A DNA stretch of 64,000 bases, from assembly GCF_014750685.1 (NCBI RefSeq), contig NZ_JAAXGE010000001.1:310001-374000 (forward strand), in the 5' to 3' direction. Made by a program: the position numbers and the translations under genes. Source of the stretch: Bacteroides sp. GM023 (GTDB lineage Bacteria > Bacteroidota > Bacteroidia > Bacteroidales > Bacteroidaceae). A model generated the notes under the pieces. That model saw nothing but the letters and a program-made list of their open reading frames with translations. It made no database searches and was not told where the DNA came from. Every line of letters starts with the position of its first letter. The first letter of the stretch is position 1. Positions 1-11,581 of the stretch are shown here, piece by piece.

Positions 1-2
1 AT

Positions 3-1442
3 ATCGGCGTACTGCCCGGCCTGGGCGGACGAAACGCAGAAATCATTTATTGTGCAGGAAACGACAGCGTCTTCACCTTTATGCAGAACGTGATGGATGA
101 AATAATGGAACTATTCCCTTCCCGCTATATCCACATCGGTGGCGACGAAGCCCAAAAGACATACTGGAAGAAATGTCCGTTGTGCCAGGCACGAATGAAA
201 AAGGAAAAGCTGGCAGATGAAGAAGACCTGCAAGGCTACTTCATGAAATGGATAAGCGACTATGTACGTAGCAAAGGCCGCGAAGTCATCGGCTGGGACG
301 AACTGACCAACAGCAGCTTTCTGCCGGAAGGTTCCATTATCCTCGGCTGGCAAGGTCATGGACAGGCAGCACTGAAAGCAGCAGCGAAAGGCCATCGCTT
401 CATCATGACTCCGGCACGCATCATGTACCTGATTCGCTACCAAGGTCCGCAATGGTTCGAACCCTTGACCTACTTCGGCAATAACACCCTGAAAGACGTA
501 TATGATTACGAACCGATACAGAAAGACTGGAAACCGGAATATGCTTCATTACTGATGGGAGTACAAGGCTCCATGTGGACGGAATTCTGCAATAAGCCGG
601 AAGACGTAGATTATCTCTTATTCCCCCGCCTGACCGCAGTGGCTGAAGTAGCCTGGACACAACCCGAAAAGAAAGACTGGGCTTTGTTCCTGAAAGCAGT
701 GGATAACTACAATGAACATCTCGCAGAGAAAGGAATCGCCTATGCCCGTTCCATGTACAATATCCAGCATAAGGTAACTCCTGAAAACGGTGTATTAAAA
801 GTGACTTTGGACTGTATCCGCCCCGATATGGAAATCCGTTATACAACCGATGGCAGCGAACCGGCAACAGATTCATCTATCTACGCCGACTCACTGATAG
901 TCACAAATTCCCAGACCATCAAAGCCGCCACCTTTGCGCAAGGCAAACAGATGGGACAAACACTCGTCCTGCCGATTGTATGGAACAAAGCGACCGGCAA
1001 AACCATGCTCGGCAATAAACCGAATGAGAAAGTCCTGACAAACGGCATCCGTGGAAGTTTGAAGAATACCGACTTTGAATGGTGCTGTTGGGAGAAGAAT
1101 AACCGCATCTCTTTCACCATAGACTTGCAAAAGACAGAGAAACTCAATACCTTTACAATCGGCTGCATTACAAACTATGGTATGGCCGTACAAAAACCGA
1201 AATCAATCCGCATAGCCGTATCCGACGATAACGAAACTTACCGTGATATAGCCGGACTGAATTTCACTCCTGAAGAAATATTCCGTGAAGGTACATTCAT
1301 TGAAGACCTTTCCATGGATTTGAAAGGAACAGATGCAAGATATATCCGTGTGACGGCGGAAGGAGCAGGGCCGTGTCCTGCCGACCATGTACGTCCGGGA
1401 CAGGAATCAAGAGTATATTTTGATGAAATCATTCTTGAATAG
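3..1442 (+). CDS. Beta-N-acetylhexosaminidase, GH20 (5' end outside window)
   Basis: The reading frame is open from base 3, so the gene begins upstream of the window. It removes terminal beta-linked GlcNAc/GalNAc from glycans, probably in the periplasm or at the cell surface. The GH20 signature HIGGDEA is encoded around 132-152, with the catalytic Asp-Glu pair at codons 144 and 147. The (beta/alpha)8 barrel continues to about 730. It is followed by a chitobiase-type C-terminal domain (YTTDGSEP) and a discoidin/F5-8C-like carbohydrate-binding domain ending the protein. The GH2 galactosidase starts 27 bp downstream on the same strand, so co-transcription is likely. With the fucosidase beyond, the set suits mucin, N-glycan or milk-oligosaccharide trimming. 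Confidence 0.93.
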   Translation: MGVLPGLGGRNAEIIYCAGNDSVFTFMQNVMDEIMELFPSRYIHIGGDEAQKTYWKKCPLCQARMKKEKLADEEDLQGYFMKWISDYVRSKGREVIGWDELTNSSFLPEGSIILGWQGHGQAALKAAAKGHRFIMTPARIMYLIRYQGPQWFEPLTYFGNNTLKDVYDYEPIQKDWKPEYASLLMGVQGSMWTEFCNKPEDVDYLLFPRLTAVAEVAWTQPEKKDWALFLKAVDNYNEHLAEKGIAYARSMYNIQHKVTPENGVLKVTLDCIRPDMEIRYTTDGSEPATDSSIYADSLIVTNSQTIKAATFAQGKQMGQTLVLPIVWNKATGKTMLGNKPNEKVLTNGIRGSLKNTDFEWCCWEKNNRISFTIDLQKTEKLNTFTIGCITNYGMAVQKPKSIRIAVSDDNETYRDIAGLNFTPEEIFREGTFIEDLSMDLKGTDARYIRVTAEGAGPCPADHVRPGQESRVYFDEIILE

Positions 1443-4544
<3,102 letters not shown>

Positions 4545-4656
4545 ACTCCATATCAATAGGCTATCAGATTAAATATCAAGATGCGGGTTACACTGGTTTT
4601 ATAGAATATCGTCAAAAAGTATTCCGTTGAAGTCGTGTAATCCGCACCTTTTATTT

Positions 4657-4664
4657 TATCTTTG
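4657..4664 (+). promoter_or_regulatory. Bacteroides -7 box (TATCTTTG) for GH29 gene
   Basis: Matches the Bacteroides -7 consensus TAnnTTTG and lies 30 bp before the fucosidase ATG, in a 150-bp gap after the GH2 gene. It suggests the fucosidase can be transcribed independently of the two upstream hydrolases. Confidence 0.6.
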
Positions 4665-4694
4665 TAGTCTTGACACCAATAAATAATATGTATC

Positions 4695-6512
4695 ATGAAC
4701 AAACTACTGATTTCCCTTTTTCTATCTTCAGCTTTTATCTTGAGCGGACAAGCTCAAAAGAAAGAAAACTATTATGTGAAGCATCTTGAATTTCCTCAAA
4801 ATGCCACCCTCGAACAGAAAGTAGATATGGCCGCGCGCCTTGTACCCACTCCCCAGCAATATGCCTGGCAGCAAATGGAACTGACGGCTTTCCTTCATTT
4901 CGGCATCAATACCTTTACCGGACGCGAATGGGGAGACGGAAAAGAAGACCCCGCTATCTTTAACCCGACCGAACTGGATGCCGAACAATGGGTAAGCACC
5001 CTTAAAGATGCCGGCTTTAAAATGGTACTTCTGACAGCAAAACATCACGACGGCTTCTGCCTTTGGCCGACAGCTACCACCAAGCATTCCGTAGCTTCTT
5101 CCCCCTGGAAGAGCGGACAGGGCGACGTAGTCAAAGAACTTCGGAAAGCCTGCGATAAATATGATATGAAATTCGGCGTCTATCTTTCCCCCTGGGACCG
5201 TAATGCGGAATGTTATGGAGACTCTCCCCGCTACAATGAATTCTTTATCCGCCAATTGACAGAACTGCTCACCAATTATGGCGAAGTGCATGAAGTATGG
5301 TTTGACGGAGCGAATGGGGAAGGACCGAACGGAAAGAAACAAGTCTATGACTGGGACGCTTTCTATAAAACCATCCAACGCCTGCAACCGAAAGCTGTAA
5401 TGGCAATTATGGGAGACGATGTACGTTGGGTAGGAAATGAAAAAGGACTGGGACGAGAAACCGAATGGAATGCCACCGTACTGACTCCCGGAATATACGC
5501 CCGCTCGCAAGAGAACAACCAACGCCTGGGTGTTTTTAGCAAAGCGGAAGATTTAGGCAGCCGCAAAATGTTGGAGAAAGCTACGGAACTATTTTGGTAT
5601 CCTTCGGAAGTAGATGTATCTATCCGTCCGGGATGGTTCTATCATGCCGAAGAGGACGCGAAAGTGAAGTCCCTCAAACATTTATCGGATATTTATTTCC
5701 AGTCGGTAGGCTACAACTCTGTACTTTTGCTGAACATACCGCCCGACCGTAAAGGATTAATCAATGCAGCAGATGTAAACCGTCTGAACGAGTTTGCTAC
5801 TTATCGTCAACAGATATTTGCCGACAACCGGGTGAAAAAGGGAAGAAACTACTGGAATGCTACTCCGGGTAGTGAAGCCGTTTACGACTTAAAACCGGGT
5901 TCGGAAATAAACATGGTGATGCTTCAGGAAGACATCACGAAAGGGCAGAGAGTGGAATCCTTTGCTGTAGAAGTATTGACAGATAACGGTTGGAAAGAAG
6001 TAGGAAAAGGCACTACGATAGGATATAAACGTATGTTGCGTTTCCCGACTGTAAAAGCCGGCAAACTTCGGGTGAAAATAAACGAATGTCGCCTGACCGC
6101 ATATATAAATCAGGTTGGCGCCTACTATGCAAAACCTTTGCAGGAAGAAGCGAAGGCAGAGAACTGGAACAACCTGCCCCGTTCCGAATGGAAGCAGGTA
6201 GCCGCTTCACCATTAACCATTGATTTGGGTAAGACCGTGATATTGGGCAGTTTTACTTATGCTCCTTCAAAGGCGGAAGCAAAACCGACAATGGCATTCC
6301 GCTATAAATTCTTTGTCAGCACAGACGGTAAGAACTGGAAAGAAGTTCCGACCAATGGAGAGTTCAGCAATATCATGCACAATCCGCTGCCGCAAACAGT
6401 CACCTTTGGCGAAAAAGTACAAGCACGTTATATTAAACTGGAGGCCACTACGCCTACTGCCACAGTTGCAAAAGTAGAAATGAATGAAATAGGAGTGGTG
6501 GCAATGCCTTGA
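4695..6512 (+). CDS. Alpha-L-fucosidase, GH29 (605 aa)
   Basis: Hydrolyses alpha-L-fucosides of host or milk glycans; secreted (signal peptide ending near SGQAQ). The GH29 barrel begins about residue 50 (FLHFGINTFTG) and includes the family motif KHHDGFCLWPT. The nucleophile Asp is in VWFDGANG, about residue 204. A C-terminal discoidin/F5-8C-like region (about 480-605) follows, as in many Bacteroides GH29 enzymes. The ATG at 4695 is supported by the -7 box 30 bp upstream and the signal peptide directly after it. It completes a hexosaminidase-galactosidase-fucosidase set. No SusC/SusD pair for this set is visible in the window; one could lie upstream. Confidence 0.94.
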   Translation: MNKLLISLFLSSAFILSGQAQKKENYYVKHLEFPQNATLEQKVDMAARLVPTPQQYAWQQMELTAFLHFGINTFTGREWGDGKEDPAIFNPTELDAEQWVSTLKDAGFKMVLLTAKHHDGFCLWPTATTKHSVASSPWKSGQGDVVKELRKACDKYDMKFGVYLSPWDRNAECYGDSPRYNEFFIRQLTELLTNYGEVHEVWFDGANGEGPNGKKQVYDWDAFYKTIQRLQPKAVMAIMGDDVRWVGNEKGLGRETEWNATVLTPGIYARSQENNQRLGVFSKAEDLGSRKMLEKATELFWYPSEVDVSIRPGWFYHAEEDAKVKSLKHLSDIYFQSVGYNSVLLLNIPPDRKGLINAADVNRLNEFATYRQQIFADNRVKKGRNYWNATPGSEAVYDLKPGSEINMVMLQEDITKGQRVESFAVEVLTDNGWKEVGKGTTIGYKRMLRFPTVKAGKLRVKINECRLTAYINQVGAYYAKPLQEEAKAENWNNLPRSEWKQVAASPLTIDLGKTVILGSFTYAPSKAEAKPTMAFRYKFFVSTDGKNWKEVPTNGEFSNIMHNPLPQTVTFGEKVQARYIKLEATTPTATVAKVEMNEIGVVAMP

Positions 6513-6554
6513 TGGGAGTCATCATTAAAAGATATGCTTAGAGAGTAGCAGTGG

Positions 6555-6603
6555 AGACTGGTGTCTTGATTCTTTTAGAATCGGATGCCAGTCTTTTTTT
6601 TTC
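6555..6603 (+). terminator. Intrinsic terminator after the fucosidase
   Basis: An imperfect hairpin (AGACTGG... pairing with ...CCAGTCT, loop TTTTA) is followed by a run of nine T. It separates the glycosidase run from mscS. Confidence 0.75.
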
Positions 6604-6652
6604 TAAACCAAATGAACCTTTTACTGTTATTAATTAAAAAAGGACAGAAGTT

Positions 6653-7828
6653 ATGCTAGTAGTAGATTTAGGAAAATGGATGAACAAAATCCTGATAGAT
6701 TGGGGAATAGACCCGAAAGTTGCCGACCGTTTTGATGAGACTATTATTGCTATACTGATGATTGCAATTGCCATCGGTCTGAATTATCTCTGCCAGGCAA
6801 TTCTCATAGGCGGAATGAGACAGTACACGCGTCGGAAACCACATCAGTGGAATACGTTATTGATGAAACGTAAAGTATTTCATCATCTGATACATACCAT
6901 TCCGGCTTTCCTTGTTTATTCTTTGCTGCCAATGGCTTTTATGCGTGGGAAGGAGTTACTGCTGATTTCCCAAAAGGCTTGTGTTGTTTATATTATTTTC
7001 TCTTTATTGTTGGCTATCAATGGGATTCTGTTGATGATAATGGACATCTACGATGGAAAAGAATCCATGAAAGACCGCCCGATGAAAGGATTTATCCAAG
7101 TGTTGCAAGTAATCCTTTTCTTTGTGGGCGGAATTGTTATCATTGCTATTATCGTGAATAAATCACCTGCCAGCCTGTTTGCAGGATTGGGAGCTTCAGC
7201 AGCCATCTTGATGTTAGTTTTCAAAGATTCCATATTAGGCTTTGTAGCAGGTATCCAGCTTTCCGCCAATGATATGGTGCGTCCGGGAGACTGGGTTACG
7301 CTTCCTTCCGGTGACGCTAACGGTATCGTACAGGAAATAACACTGAACACAGTCAAAATCCAAAACTTTGATAACACCATTTCTACCATTCCACCTTACA
7401 CGCTAGTGAGCAGCCCTTTCCAAAACTGGCGCGGAATGACACAATCAGGTGGCCGTCGGGTAATGAAAAGCATCACATTGGATTTGACTACCTTACAATT
7501 CTGTACACCGGAAATGCTTGACCGCTACCGGAAAGAAGTTCCTTTAATGGCAGATTATCAACCCGATGAAGGTGTAGTACCTACTAACTCCCAGGTTTAC
7601 AGAGTATATATTGAACGCTATTTATGCAGCCTGCCTGTGGTGAATCAGGACTTGGACTTGATTATCAGCCAAAAAGAGGCTACCATGTATGGAGTACCTA
7701 TCCAGGTTTACTTCTTCTCCCGAAACAAAGTTTGGAAAGAGTATGAACGTATCCAGTCGGATATCTTCGACCATTTGCTGGCAATGGTTCCTAAATTCGA
7801 CTTAAAGGTCTATCAATATTCAGATTAA
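6653..7828 (+). CDS. Mechanosensitive ion channel, MscS family (391 aa)
   Basis: Inner-membrane tension-gated channel that releases solutes on hypo-osmotic shock. Several N-terminal membrane segments (about residues 25-180) precede the MscS pore helix, seen as the small-residue stretch LFAGLGASAAILML and then FKDSILGFVAG. The cytosolic beta domain follows (DWVTLPSGDANGIVQEI, then PPYTLVSSPFQNW). The C-terminal alpha/beta vestibule ends at residue 391. The AAGGACAG motif upstream of the ATG is a plausible ribosome-binding site. It is a stand-alone gene between a strong upstream terminator and a convergent operon. Confidence 0.92.
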   Translation: MLVVDLGKWMNKILIDWGIDPKVADRFDETIIAILMIAIAIGLNYLCQAILIGGMRQYTRRKPHQWNTLLMKRKVFHHLIHTIPAFLVYSLLPMAFMRGKELLLISQKACVVYIIFSLLLAINGILLMIMDIYDGKESMKDRPMKGFIQVLQVILFFVGGIVIIAIIVNKSPASLFAGLGASAAILMLVFKDSILGFVAGIQLSANDMVRPGDWVTLPSGDANGIVQEITLNTVKIQNFDNTISTIPPYTLVSSPFQNWRGMTQSGGRRVMKSITLDLTTLQFCTPEMLDRYRKEVPLMADYQPDEGVVPTNSQVYRVYIERYLCSLPVVNQDLDLIISQKEATMYGVPIQVYFFSRNKVWKEYERIQSDIFDHLLAMVPKFDLKVYQYSD

Positions 7829-7833
7829 CTAAT

Positions 7834-7878
7834 AAAAAGTTCCATATAAGTTGAACGATGATTTAACTTATATGGAAC
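7834..7878 (-). terminator. Terminator between convergent mscS and phosphoesterase operon
   Basis: A perfect 14-bp stem (GTTCCATATAAGTT at 7839-7852 with its complement at 7865-7878). Read on the minus strand it is followed by TTTTTATT, so it mainly ends the minus-strand susCD/phosphoesterase transcript. Confidence 0.8.
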
Positions 7879-7929
7879 ACAAATTTCTTAGAACTATAGA
7901 GAATAGATTTACTCTTCTGCTATATTTAG

Positions 7930-8997
7930 TTATTCAATAACTATATCAAACTGGTCATAAGATGCTGTTCTCCAAGCTTTATCCGCACTTTGTGGGGAAA
8001 GAGCGAACAGTGGAGAAAAAGTTTTAATCTTGATAGTTTTGCCATTAGGCATGAATTCCATAATCCGTAGCCAGCAGTCACCACCGTTTCCAAACCATTG
8101 TCCGTCGGCTGTCTGAGCATTGAACATCATTTGAGGAATATTCTTTCCATATTTATTCTTATCGGTACGGAAGCTGACATTGTGTTCATTATCAGTAATG
8201 TTGCATTCGTGCCCACAAACGACTAACTTAATGTTCTTTGAAGGATAAACAAGTTTCTGCCATACAGCTTCTGCATAATTGGCAGGAGTTAGCTTATAAT
8301 CCTCTTTTATGAATCGCTCTCCTTTGTAATCAAGAAAAGAATGTGTTAATAAAATCACTTTATGATTAGCATACTTATCCTTTTCAATAACTTTTTTTGC
8401 CCATTCTATAGCTTCATCCCTTGGAGCAAATTCCAAGGATAGAACCAATATCTTTCCCCAAGTATCCGTAATAAACTCATAAGCTGCATTTTCTAAAGTC
8501 GGAACACCTTTAGAATCAAGTCCTACTTCAACCAATGTCTTTCGCCAGCAACTGTTTCGTTCGGAAGGAAAATAATCAGGGAAATGACAAAGCCGATTTT
8601 CTGATTTCTCATAACCGTAGTCGTGATTCCCTGTGCAGATTACATAAGGCAGTTTGTTGTCCAGCCGTTCGAAAGCACGTGAAGCAGCTTTCCATTGTTC
8701 TTCACTCGTCTGATTTCCGTTCACACCATCAGGAATACGGATTTCGTTCTGCTCTACCAAGTCTCCCGTGCATAGTGCTGCTTTGATGTTTAGTGATTCG
8801 ATGCTATTGGCTACCCATGCTGTTTGTAGTTCGAAGAGTGGCTGATTAGCGTCGAATTTTGTGTAACTTTGTGGGTCAGGTATCAGAATCATAGTAAAAG
8901 AATTCTTATCCGTTAGTTCGGCGCGTACCGGATAAATTTGTGCAGAAGCATACAAGGCTTGCATACAAAAGGCTAATACAAATAATATTTTTTTCAT
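7930..8997 (-). CDS. Secreted calcineurin-like metallophosphoesterase (355 aa)
   Basis: Last gene of the susC-susD-EEP-phosphoesterase operon. A signal peptide (ends near ASAQ) puts it in the periplasm or at the surface. Metallophosphoesterase motifs are visible in order: DPQ (about residue 41, in place of the usual D-x-H), GDLVE, GNHDYG, THSFLDY and GHECN. Together these make a dinuclear metal site that cleaves phosphate mono- or diesters. The Gln in the first motif is a departure from the classical calcineurin set and may be a subfamily trait. It lies 12 bp behind the EEP gene. The substrate is unknown; context suggests a phosphorylated compound bound by the SusCD pair. Confidence 0.88.
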   Translation of the reverse strand: MKKILFVLAFCMQALYASAQIYPVRAELTDKNSFTMILIPDPQSYTKFDANQPLFELQTAWVANSIESLNIKAALCTGDLVEQNEIRIPDGVNGNQTSEEQWKAASRAFERLDNKLPYVICTGNHDYGYEKSENRLCHFPDYFPSERNSCWRKTLVEVGLDSKGVPTLENAAYEFITDTWGKILVLSLEFAPRDEAIEWAKKVIEKDKYANHKVILLTHSFLDYKGERFIKEDYKLTPANYAEAVWQKLVYPSKNIKLVVCGHECNITDNEHNVSFRTDKNKYGKNIPQMMFNAQTADGQWFGNGGDCWLRIMEFMPNGKTIKIKTFSPLFALSPQSADKAWRTASYDQFDIVIE

Positions 8998-9009
8998 ACT
9001 TATGATAAT

Positions 9010-10038
9010 TTATTTAATGTAAAATGTTGCCATAACTGCCTTATGGTCGGTCGGCCATACGTCAATTGGCTCTATAAACCAGTCACGGCTGTTTTCTTTT
9101 GTCCTTTTACCCCGGACAATTGATTGAGAAGGCCCGATAATCACGGCATCTTTTAGCTTCATCCTTTTGGAAGGCATATAATAAATAAAATCAATCCTGT
9201 CTCTTTCATCGGATTCCGGTGCCCATGACAACTTTTGTTCTGACACTCCCTTGTTGTCCGACGGAAATGTAAATCCCGGATGCGTGACTGGATTGGGGTA
9301 TTTAGTTCGGTAAGCATCTTTAAAGCCGGCTTCCATTAGCATAGTAGAGCAATCCCAGCGAACGACTGTGCCATGATGATCCCACAAATCTTTCGTCTTC
9401 TCATTCCAATCGAGATGCGAAGGTTCATTAAAATCTCCACCCAGCAAAATTATATTGCCTTTTTCTTTCTTTGAATCTTCAATAAAGTGATAAATGGCTT
9501 CGTCACGCATGGATTCTCGGTTGGCTTTTTCTACTTCTATTCCGTTGGTCACCGGTGCTTCCAGTTTTTTCCATGTTACTCCGCTATATCCTCTCGGCAG
9601 ATAACAAGCATAATGCGTATAATCTAAATGTGCCGAATAAACTACCACTGTCTGACCATTGATACGTATCCGTGCTTTTAGCACGGAACCGGCGTCTTTT
9701 TCAGAGGGACAGTTGGGGGCTTGTTCTTCTATCGGATATTTGGATAAGATTCCGATATCTAAAGGACTGTTTTCACCATAATACATCTTACCTCGCTCCT
9801 TAAGTGCGTGGAGTATGCGGGAAATGAACATTTCACCATGGTAGTTACGTACTTCACTGAACATAACGATATCCGGCTCTAGCCGGGAGACTTCATCCGC
9901 GATAGCTTCGAACCCTCCCTTGACCATGGTTCCTTCCTGCCAAATATTCATTTGCAGCACTTTTATCGTTACTCCTTTTGCACAGGCTGCGCTTACGCAT
10001 AACCAAATAAGTATTCCTGTCAGCTGAATTCTAAGCAT
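9010..10038 (-). CDS. Secreted endonuclease/exonuclease/phosphatase (EEP) family protein (342 aa)
   Basis: A DNase I/sphingomyelinase-fold hydrolase with an N-terminal signal peptide (ends near SAACA). EEP landmarks: QMNIW at the first strand, a metal-binding Glu in MFSEVRN, SAHLDYTHYACY, GGDFNEPSHLDW, RIDFIYY, and the C-terminal WPTDHKAV with the catalytic Asp-His. The fold cleaves phosphodiesters or phosphomonoesters in nucleic acids, phospholipids or inositol phosphates; which one cannot be told here. It sits 7 bp behind susD and 12 bp before the metallophosphoesterase, so the two enzymes probably act in series on one imported phosphoester. Confidence 0.88.
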   Translation of the reverse strand: MLRIQLTGILIWLCVSAACAKGVTIKVLQMNIWQEGTMVKGGFEAIADEVSRLEPDIVMFSEVRNYHGEMFISRILHALKERGKMYYGENSPLDIGILSKYPIEEQAPNCPSEKDAGSVLKARIRINGQTVVVYSAHLDYTHYACYLPRGYSGVTWKKLEAPVTNGIEVEKANRESMRDEAIYHFIEDSKKEKGNIILLGGDFNEPSHLDWNEKTKDLWDHHGTVVRWDCSTMLMEAGFKDAYRTKYPNPVTHPGFTFPSDNKGVSEQKLSWAPESDERDRIDFIYYMPSKRMKLKDAVIIGPSQSIVRGKRTKENSRDWFIEPIDVWPTDHKAVMATFYIK

Positions 10039-10045
10039 ATGCCTG

Positions 10046-11569
10046 TTATTGTAAAATCCACATTAATTTGTTAACATCATCCACGCCATTGAATTGTCGT
10101 TGTAACGCTTCATCAATATTTTCCTTATTATAATCAGACTCGCTTTGGGGATACATCCAGCGCATGGGTAATTGGTCTTTTACGTCATTACGATTGGTTT
10201 CAGGATTAATGGGAAAAACCGGATATCCAGTACGGCGGTAATCATAATATGTATCCCAGGGATGCTGCATGAAGGAAGCCAAATACCTTTGGGTGATGAT
10301 TTTTTCAATATCATGCTCCTTGTTTCCGGTTAGTTGTATTGCAGGTGTTTCGAGGAAAGCGGCTATACTCTCTTCTGTAATAGGATGCCCGTGATGATAT
10401 ATGATATCATTCGGCGTATTATCTGCGATGAAGTTCATACTGGCTTCGATCCCTTTTTTATAGTAAATGGAGGCATCTCCTTGTATCCACCCTCTTACAA
10501 TGGCTTCAGCAAGAATAAAGTTTTGTTCGGCATAGCCTAGGCGTATGACAGGTTCACCTGCTGGATAATCTGTATATCGAGGATTTAATCCTGAATATTC
10601 GAGAGCTGCATAGGCTTTGTTTATTTCCTCAAAGGGGGCAGATGGATCAATTCCGATATATGCGCTCCAATCGTCGGCTTGTAATCCACTTTTTAGTTTG
10701 GCCTCCGACGGTTTAGCATAGTAGAACATACGTATATCACCAGTTCCTTTAAATATGTCGATTATTATATTTGTTAGTATTGGATTGTCGGTGTATTTAT
10801 GGTTTGTTTTGTTGAAAGGATACAATGTATTTGCTTTGTCCATATATATCATTTGCAGATTGTCTGTATTGGATTCCATGAGATTACCTGAAGTAGCAAT
10901 TTCGGAAAAACGCTGTTTAATGTTCAGGTCGGAATCATTTTCTTTTTTTGAAAGATGCATCAAAACTTTGAGTTGGAAAGCTGTAGTCGCTTTTTTCCAT
11001 AGTTCTATTTTTCCTCCTAAAATAGGATCTCCAGTGAAGTCTTTACCATTGGAGAATAATTCATAGGCTTTAGCTAAATCCTCAAGAATAAAGTTAATTA
11101 CTTCTTTTTGCGTATTATAGCGCGGTTTTACTAATCCTTTTTCTCCTAGCAAAGCTTCTTCATAAGGGATATCACCCATTTCCAAAGACATATAGAAAAG
11201 CTTGTAAGCTTTGATGAAATGTGCTAATCCGTCGTAAGCATTCACATTATCATCAGAAACGGACTCGACCATTTTTTGTGCATTAATCAAGGTATTGTAT
11301 CCCCCAAAACTGGAACGTCCGAATATATTATATTGGTAGTCTTCCATGCCTTCACCACCCCATGCCAGTTGTTTGGATAAGAGCGCGCTATTGACAAAAG
11401 ATTTACCACTACTGGAACTGGTGATATTCAATAATAGCCCGGTTGCCAATAGTGAAGAGGTAACTTTTGTTGTTGCGTCCGGGTTGGTGTTTATTTCATC
11501 GAATTTGTCACAAGAGCTTAATAAAGCAATTATCAACAACAAGGATAAAAAATTATTCATATATTTCAT
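10046..11569 (-). CDS. SusD/RagB-like outer-membrane lipoprotein (507 aa)
   Basis: Surface lipoprotein that caps the SusC transporter and binds the nutrient. The lipobox ALLSSC lies about residue 20, giving acylation at Cys. The protein is alpha-helical with TPR-like segments, and the region LINAQKMVE to HFIKAYKLFYMSLEMGDIPYEEAL is typical of the SusD-like_2 group. The C-terminal part has the family's usual YRRTGYPVFP and QLPMRWMYPQSE. It starts 12 bp after the susC stop and is translated with it. The nearby start codon (ATG at 11560) would drop only three residues. Confidence 0.93.
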   Translation of the reverse strand: MKYMNNFLSLLLIIALLSSCDKFDEINTNPDATTKVTSSLLATGLLLNITSSSSGKSFVNSALLSKQLAWGGEGMEDYQYNIFGRSSFGGYNTLINAQKMVESVSDDNVNAYDGLAHFIKAYKLFYMSLEMGDIPYEEALLGEKGLVKPRYNTQKEVINFILEDLAKAYELFSNGKDFTGDPILGGKIELWKKATTAFQLKVLMHLSKKENDSDLNIKQRFSEIATSGNLMESNTDNLQMIYMDKANTLYPFNKTNHKYTDNPILTNIIIDIFKGTGDIRMFYYAKPSEAKLKSGLQADDWSAYIGIDPSAPFEEINKAYAALEYSGLNPRYTDYPAGEPVIRLGYAEQNFILAEAIVRGWIQGDASIYYKKGIEASMNFIADNTPNDIIYHHGHPITEESIAAFLETPAIQLTGNKEHDIEKIITQRYLASFMQHPWDTYYDYRRTGYPVFPINPETNRNDVKDQLPMRWMYPQSESDYNKENIDEALQRQFNGVDDVNKLMWILQ

Positions 11570-11581
11570 TGTTTTATCATT